This document shows positions 57,596 through 64,000 of a DNA stretch of 64,000 nt, piece by piece. The position numbers were made by a program, and so were the translations under genes. Position 1 is the first letter of the stretch, and each line of letters starts with the position of its first letter. The stretch is from Sphagnum compactum (taxonomy: Eukaryota > Bryophyta > Sphagnopsida > Sphagnales), in contig OZ234502.1 in NCBI GenBank assembly GCA_965153455.1, positions 13,237,495-13,301,494 on the forward strand, in the 5' to 3' direction. The notes beneath the pieces were generated by a model. That model was not told the origin of the DNA. It did not search any database and saw only the letters and a list, made by a program, of their open reading frames with translations.

Positions 57596-59069
57596 TTCTC
57601 ATTTTCTTTATTGTTTTCTTTGAGCTTGATGCAATGGGACTGAGATTTTTTGCCACATTATATCATGTATAAAATTGTATTGTATGGCCACTCTCTTAGC
57701 TTTCTTTTCTCACAACTTTGCAACATCACATGAGGCAAAACAAGTGACAAAATTCCAAACTTCGTAGGGTCAAGTTAGTTGTGTCAATTCCTTAAAATTC
57801 AATCAAGGTTTCCTTTTCTTGCAAGTTGTTTTGTTGCGGGCATAGCAAGCTCACCATGATGAGGTGGTGGAGGGAGAAGTGGCCATTACAAAACAAACTG
57901 AGAGTTTTGTATTCTGTCAACTATGAACATGGACAAACAATAAAGGGGGGGGAGCCAATGTCATCACTGCACTTCCAATTAGCTAATGCAAATAATAGTT
58001 GGGATTTTGCATTATAGTGCAATGGACTCTGTGATGTGATTTAAGTCAATTTAAACACCTCTCTCTAGGTAGTGTTGTAGATGTCAAGCTTGCACTTTCA
58101 TCCATAATGGGTTCAAATAAAGTGGGCCAGTATTGGGATACCACTTACAAGAGAGGAGGCCCTCCACAGCCAAGTCCATTAGGTGAAGCCCTCCCTGGAC
58201 AAGATCACTAGGTGTGACCACAGGTAGCCACCTTCCCTCGTTGTAACTTGTAACAAGAGGGTGTACATGCAGATGGGCACTGTCATATTGTGTGGTTATT
58301 CAGCCAGGTCCACAGTATTGTTGGATATCAACTTCCTATCAACTTACTTAAAGTTATTTTTACCAAGTTATAATTATTTAAAAGATTTATGTTACATGCA
58401 CATATTTTTGAGACTATGAGATATGTTAAGTAAGTTTACTTAAATATTTTTAATTAAATGTAATGTGAAATATTTCAATGCATGAAATGATGATTTTGTG
58501 TATGTGCATGCATTTCTAAAATAGGTAACATGTACATGAGGGTGTTGTCACCTTCTGTTTAAATTAAGCCAAAGCTCGATATGAAATCACATATTTGTAA
58601 CAACATCTCTCTCATCCTAAGGTTGGGTGGAGAACTTGTGATAAATCCAATGTTTTAGATCTAATTTTTCCTAATATTGGCACATGTGGGCTCAAATATT
58701 AGCCTGGTCTGCGCTTATAATATTACGCGCCCTTTACATTATGGTGAGGGGCCGGGACCATGTAAATGTTAATAGCCCTCAAAACACACCCAAAGGCAGC
58801 CATGGAGATTCAAAAATCATTTATGTGTAAGCTCGAGTTGTTAAGGCAAAGTGGAAATAAACTTTATTGAAGTGTCAACATATTATAAGAGAGTAAATAA
58901 GATAATTAATTATTTATGTAAATTTTGATTTTTAACTTGATATTCTATGTAACTTTTTTTATTACTGGTTCAGGATTTTTTTTTAAAAATTCATCACTTT
59001 CTTTTCATTCTAGCAAGTAGGATCCCCATGGATCATAGAACAGAAAAAAAAAAAATGTCAAAAAAAACC
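57596..59069. other. Intergenic DNA, nothing recognised
   Basis: No gene is supported. Confidence 0.4.
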
Positions 59070-59520
59070 TGACCGAGCATGGTTTTTTTGGCCCATGGGC
59101 TAATGGACTTTGCACCCACATTCTATTTAATTTTTTAATTGAGAAAAAAATATGTAAAAAAATCAACCAATCACAATTTTTTTGGACCATGTGTGAACAA
59201 ACTTTGTGCTCACCTTCAAAAATAATTAATAAAAATTTGAAAAAATTTACGTAATAAACTCTAACCAATCATGACTATTTTTGCCCCATGGGCTAATGAA
59301 CTTCATGCCCAACTTCAAAAGATTTCGAAACAAAAAAAAAGAAAAAAATCATGACAAAATTCTTGTAGGTCCAATAATGGTTTTTGTGACCTTAAGGTTT
59401 AATGCATGTCCAACCCGTCTCTAAAAAAAATTAATAAAGAAAGTTGAGTTTGGACCATCAAAATTTGACCAATCATGGTTTTTTTAAAACTAATGGTCTA
59501 ATGGGCTTGTTGTCATTCCA
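59070..59520. repeat. ~100-bp tandem repeat, about five diverged units
   Basis: Each unit carries CCAATCA-GGTTTTTTT or AATCATGACTATTTTTG, then CCCATGGGCTAATG-ACTT, then TGCCCA or GCACCCA-TTC and an A-rich tail. Units start near 59,077, 59,168, 59,262, 59,365 and 59,468. Confidence 0.65.
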
Positions 59521-61356
59521 AGCCCGGGCTATTTGAGGTAGGCCTAACAATAAGCCCATTAAGCCATTGAACATTATTCATAGTACATTTAATGCTGATT
59601 TTTCATCCATTTACATTTCCTTTTATCCCTTGGCCCTTCAACCTTGGGTAAAATGAACTTGAACCTCAAAATAGCTTTTCCTTCAATCATAAGTTTTCTA
59701 GTTATATGGTCATGGGCTTTCAAGCTGTAGTGTAAAGGGGGCCTTAAGAAGCGCATTATGAGGATTCAAGGTTGTTACAACCATGTTTATGAAATAACCT
59801 CGTGACAATATCTAGGGAGCCTTATCACATGTCTTCACAAATTCAAAGTGTACAATAAAAGATCAAGCAATTTTTTAATTTTTTGTTTAGGCTCTTTAGT
59901 GGAGGAAAGATGATTCTGTAATTCGGGATCAACTCTGTCGATTGGAGTGACAAAGCAAAATTCCTCTCCCGGGCTCAATGAGGGAAATATTGCTTTGTAA
60001 AGGCCACCCCTTTTAGTGTTACAAAAAGGGGTTAGGTCTTTAAATAATTCAACAAACAAAGTACACAAAAATCAGATTCCATGTGTTGTTGGGTTTTAAA
60101 ACTTATTGTCTCTTATGAAAAGAACAAGTGCAGGAGAAATTCCACATCTGAGTTAATCAAACTACTTTTTTGACAGTTTACAAGTCCCCTATTCTTACTT
60201 AGTTGTGAATTGCTCTCCTTTTCTTATTACAGAGAAGCAGATTCTGCCATTCCTTAAAAAATCTAAACAAACAGAATGCAGAAGATATGATTTGCACAAA
60301 AATATTTAAGTAAGCAGCTCATTTGGAGTATTCATTGAGTGATCAAGAGTCAATTTGCATGGGACAAATTGGTCCATGGCAAAAATTGCCTCTACAACTA
60401 TTCATGTACTGGGATGAACAAAACCACAAGAGCAAAGTAGTGGTAGGTGATCGGGCAATGAGGTTTCCAGGAAGAACAGATCTGGCACAACAACTGAATC
60501 AAGCTTACTAGAAAAAAATCAAACATGGACATTTCAAAAATGAACTCAGGTAGGCATCTCAACTTTTATATGGGAAGAGTTCATGACCAACAAACATTCA
60601 GGGAGATAGTGTTATGTTTGCACAGTCCTAGGGTCTAGCATGCAAATTGGAACTAGACCCAACTTCCTCAATTTCTTTGTCCTTGGACCCTAAAAGTGGC
60701 AGTGAGACTAGCCTCGAGATTAAGCTCAACAGCAATCACCAGAAAGAAGATTTCCTGCTGATTTTATTTTATTTACAACGCCAGATGCTTAGAGAACTCG
60801 AGCTTCTCAGATCCATGATATTTGGGACTCATGACTTTTGACAAACTCATGGAAGAGGTATGGAACATAACATGTTAAGGGAATACTGACCAAACATGTA
60901 GGCTTACAAATCACACTTTGTTGGAGAGCACTTTACAACTGTTTTGCCAAAGAGGTGATTTCTCCATCTCTCCTCTATCAAGCAAGGTTACAGGTGAGAA
61001 TACAAAACAAATGAAAAGCCTTCTCACTTGTGCAAGTGTGTTAACGAAATATATTAACAAGGATGCTCGAGGTAACAGAGAGTTATGAAGCTTGTGGATT
61101 TTAATTGTTTGAAAAAACATTTCAGCGACTCTTGTGACCTCATCATCATGAAACAGCCAACTTGAAACTAAAGAAACTACATCAATTGAATGCTGAGTTA
61201 GACTGTTCTTCAGAAACCTGTTGCTTGTGACTCATGAGTTGACGAATATCTGCAATTAAGAGGAACATGAAATGTAATACTGGTTGTAAATGAACTTGCA
61301 CTAGCCTACAAGAGAATATGGTTTTTCTCACACAAAAAGCTGTGGCTCATGACACG
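59521..61356. other. Intergenic DNA, nothing secure
   Basis: Two plus-strand frames (60,323-60,511 with AMRFPGRTDLAQQLNQAY; 60,647-60,841 with DPTSSISLSLDPKSGSETSL) read like protein, but I cannot assign them. Confidence 0.35.
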
Positions 61357-61554
61357 TGTGAGATAAACTTTGTGGTTTCATCCATTACAATGTACAATAT
61401 GTGATGTTTATTGTCCCATATGTTAGATTAAAACGATAACTTGACATTAGGTGATGACACATATTGCACAATTGCCATTTTAATGTAATATAGGCCACAA
61501 CAAACACCACATATTGTACATTGTAATGGATGAAACCACAAAGTTTATCTCACA
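61357..61554. repeat. 198-bp near-perfect palindrome (long hairpin)
   Basis: Left arm 61,357-61,414 begins TGTGAGATAAACTTTGTGGT. Right arm 61,497-61,554 is its reverse complement with 56 of 58 positions equal. The inner 82 bases continue to pair imperfectly. It has no coding capacity. No clean target duplication is seen. It fits either a foldback MITE or a young hairpin (miRNA-like) precursor. Confidence 0.8.
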
Positions 61555-61879
61555 TATTTGCATCAGAGTGGTGGCATGAATTTGTGTCAGAAAGACCACA
61601 TTCTCTTTGTTGTGTTGAAAGCTCTTTCATAAACTGAACACAAAGGTTAATCTGGAGGCAGTACCTTGAGCAGTACAGCAAGCTATGCCTTACTGTTTGT
61701 TACTGATGTTTAACATATAATAAACTGCTCCAGCCTGCTGCATGTGCACCCCAAGCTTCTTTTGGCTACCTTGAAATTATCTGGATGAAATTGTAAGAGA
61801 GCCAGATTGCCATATTCAGAAAGAATCAAGCCATTTCAGGTTTGGAAGTACTGAAATACAATGGCAGCTTCAATTAGTT
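61555..61879. other. Intergenic DNA, nothing recognised
   Basis: No gene or repeat is supported. Confidence 0.4.
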
Positions 61880-62050
61880 TTGAAGATTTCATGTCAAAAA
61901 ATAGAATGCTTCCAAAGATTCCAAAATGTTTTCTATTTTCCTTGGCAAAATTTTGTTCTTTGAAATTTTCATTTTTTTTTGGAAAATCTTCAACATTTCT
62001 ACAAATAATATAATTAGTATGGAAGCTGCCAAGCTACTTTGATAGTTCAC
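61880..62050. repeat. Dispersed repeat related to 13,905-14,060
   Basis: TTTCATGTCAAAAAATAGAA, TTTTCTATTTTCCTT, ACATTTCTACA and GAAGCTGCCAAG follow the same order as upstream of chitinase A. Confidence 0.5.
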
Positions 62051-62405
62051 CATTCTTCGTATCATAGCTCTAGTAATAAATTAATTTACACCAAGAACAA
62101 GAATGAACACAAGAGATTTCAGTATCTTAATAGCAGAGATGATGTGATGAAGCAAATGAATGTCACCTATCAATCTTCTGTCAAGTCAAAGATCAAATGC
62201 GGTAAAAGAATGGAGAAAACCAGACCACAAGACAAAATTAAGGGGCATTTTGAATGACACCATCGGTCATATGCATGTTCATTCAACATGTATGGCATTG
62301 ATCACCTACCATAACATCCCTTCTGACTTCATCCCTTTGCAGAAACAGGTGTAGGTAAAATCCAGAGTCAATTGGATGATCGAAATTCAGAGTGAAAGCT
62401 TTTGG

Positions 62406-62598
62406 TCATCATATGTATGACGACTAGAAAAAATTCGATTGTCACATGATTGATGATGGAATGTTTTCGATCATCATTTGTGTGATGACGAAAAACTTTC
62501 AATTGTTGTAAGATTGACAACCTAAAATTTTACATCACCACACGAATAACGACCAAAAAAATTCGATTGTCACAAGATTGACGACCGACAATTGGAAG
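62406..62598. repeat. ~64-bp tandem repeat, three units
   Basis: Units start at 62,406, 62,471 and 62,535. Each reads TCA(T/C)CA, then a GACGA-like motif, then AAAA-TTCGATTGTCACA or a diverged form, then GATTGA(T/C)GA. Units 1 and 3 are closest. Confidence 0.7.
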
Positions 62599-62692
62599 AT
62601 GAGAAAGAATACCTGCATCATTTCATGGTACTGAGTTAAAGGTAGCTTATGACCAGTCTTTTTTTACAATGTTTTGTTGTAATGTCACTGAA

Positions 62693-62940
62693 GTGTTGAT
62701 CATCCATAAAATGATTTAGCCAAATTTGGCTCTACAATTTATGAAAGCAAAAAATTAAGCATCATTCTCTATTTTTGGCTACCTATTGGAACTTAATATA
62801 GAATCTGGAGATTTTTTTTAAAACATGTAAATTGGTTTTCAAATTTTGGTGATTAGAAAACCCTAAGAACACTTCATTTTCACCAGTTGAAACAAAAAAA
62901 ACTGCTGTCTTGCAAAAATTCACCAGAAAGGAAAACACTG
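62693..62940 (+). repeat. Dispersed ~230-bp repeat, copy 5
   Basis: Starts TTGATCATCCATAAAATGAT then TTAGCCAAATTTGGCTCTAC. It passes through TTTTGGCTACCTATTGG and ends near AAAATTCACCAGAAAGG. Confidence 0.65.
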
Positions 62941-63184
62941 CTTCTTACTCGATCTCTATTGTTTTGACTTCCAAATGAATAAGCTGTTGGTGAACTTGAT
63001 TGTGAGACATGCCCAAGTACTTAAAAAAAAAATTCAACTCAAGCTCCATGACTTGTAGTCTCGCACAATTGAGATTTTGCATAGTGTTCAGCTTCACTTG
63101 ATTGTACCAGCTGATCTTTACCTCTTCCGAAATGACAGAAGGAATACATAAAAGAAACCTCACAAATATGTCAAATATGTGTTG

Positions 63185-63240
63185 TTGGCTCTGGTGTAGC
63201 AGACTTCAAAGGTCTTTCAAGTCTGCTACACCGGAGCCAA
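63185..63240. repeat. 22-bp-arm hairpin with 12-base loop
   Basis: Left arm TTGGCTCTGGTGTAGCAGAC+TT (63,185-63,206), loop 63,207-63,218, right arm AAGTCTGCTACACCGGAGCC+AA (63,219-63,240). There is one mismatch, which would be a G-U pair in RNA. Confidence 0.85.
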
Positions 63241-63624
63241 ACATGATTTGCTTGCGCAGTTTGATTTCACCTTTGTGTAAGCAGCAAGAGAAGGGTGCCC
63301 TCTAGGAGCCCTGACCCGAAAACTGTGGCTCCACCTTTGATGTTCCCTGGAGAAGGTGTGCAATTGACTGGATAATGTAATGATTTGTTTGTCTTCAGAA
63401 CATTGCAATTCAGTGGACCTAAGATTGATTGACACATGATTGCAGCCAGACAGCACAATAACCAACTCCAATGCCCAATCCAAGTACACAGAATGGCTGA
63501 CATTAAACTCAAGTTGAACAAAGTTCTTGCCTAGGGACCAATATATGCACCAAAAAACAGTCAGTCCAACCATGAAATTTGGATTCTGCTTCTTGGGACA
63601 ATGCAGACATTGCAGAGTGTCCAT
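63241..63624 (-). pseudogene. Possible degraded receptor-like kinase fragment
   Basis: A 132-codon minus-strand frame (63,624-63,226) has text that resembles, with many changes, a plant receptor-kinase domain: NPNFMVGLTVFW (compare HxNLVxLxGFC), VYLDWALELVIVL (compare LDWxxRLxIxxG) and RGHPSLAAYTKVKSNCASKS (compare GYLAPEY...KSDV). The catalytic HRD and DFG motifs are not intact. If the reading is right, this is a dead exon. A chance resemblance is possible. Confidence 0.25.
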
Positions 63625-64000
63625 TGCTAGATGTGCAACCCCAGTTGCAAATTCACACCATGAATTTACTCGTCACAATCACTTAAAATGATGAAAATGG
63701 TGGAAGATCCCTTTGGAAATTTTCTATATTCAATAATACCAAAATCTGAAATCTTTCTCCTTGTCTTTGTTTGTGGGAAAGATTAGATCCCCATCAAATT
63801 TTCACATCCATTTTGATGTAACAAATTGTGGGAACAACGAATGTTCCAACAGTTTAAATCAGGGCTTTGAATTTAGTAACACAAATGATTTCATAGCTTC
63901 ATATGTTTCAAAATCAAACTGCAAACTGCAGTTACCAATTTGAATTTAAAGTTTTGGTATTTAAGTATTTTTTTCCGATATGTGAAAAATCAAGTACTTT
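63625..64000. other. Intergenic DNA, nothing recognised
   Basis: No gene or repeat is supported up to the window edge. Confidence 0.4.

Noticed and set aside
63185-63240. Hairpin as a classical miRNA gene
   Set aside because: Arms of 22 bases with a 12-base loop are too short for a plant miRNA precursor, which needs stem beyond the duplex.

Overview
The window is nuclear DNA from a land plant, probably one with a large, repeat-filled, AT-rich genome. Three genes carry clean GT-AG introns, and their products are plant proteins: two hevein-domain family 19 chitinases and an F-box/LRR protein of the Arabidopsis FBL3 type. Most of the rest is decayed transposable elements and simple or complex tandem repeats. 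I cannot tell from sequence alone whether the plant is a fern, lycophyte, gymnosperm or other group.

Layout. 0-6 kb: two decayed non-LTR retroelements pointing away from each other, both with a recognisable restriction-like endonuclease (RLE) region. 6-10 kb: minisatellite, a possible Helitron end, T-rich and tandem repeats. 10.16-13.72 kb: duplicon A, with a three-exon chitinase on the minus strand. 13.7-37 kb: a repeat-filled spacer with old LTR fragments, a 1.6-kb complex tandem array, a clean solo LTR with a 5-bp target duplication, TIR elements, and two stretches of decayed minus-strand coding DNA of unknown type. 37.17-40.76 kb: duplicon B, an inverted copy of duplicon A, with a second chitinase on the plus strand. 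41.3-43.5 kb: a TIR element inside a TAGG-type microsatellite, then a one-exon UVR8 relic. 44.8-48.04 kb: an intact seven-exon FBL3-type F-box gene on the minus strand. 48-64 kb: dispersed repeats, a Ty3/gypsy integrase relic, tandem arrays, a 198-bp near-perfect palindrome and a 22-bp-arm hairpin.

Main biology. The two chitinases are head-to-head inverted duplicates about 24 kb apart with identical intron positions and phases. Copy A (384 aa) keeps both expected catalytic glutamates (E186, E195). Copy B (421 aa) has an intact reading frame and splice sites but carries Gln and Lys at those two positions. It has also gained long Ser-Pro-rich linkers. Copy B therefore looks like a secreted chitin-binding pseudoenzyme or lectin rather than a plain pseudogene. 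The F-box gene is independent: it should encode the substrate receptor of an SCF ubiquitin ligase. No RNA genes or CRISPR arrays were seen.
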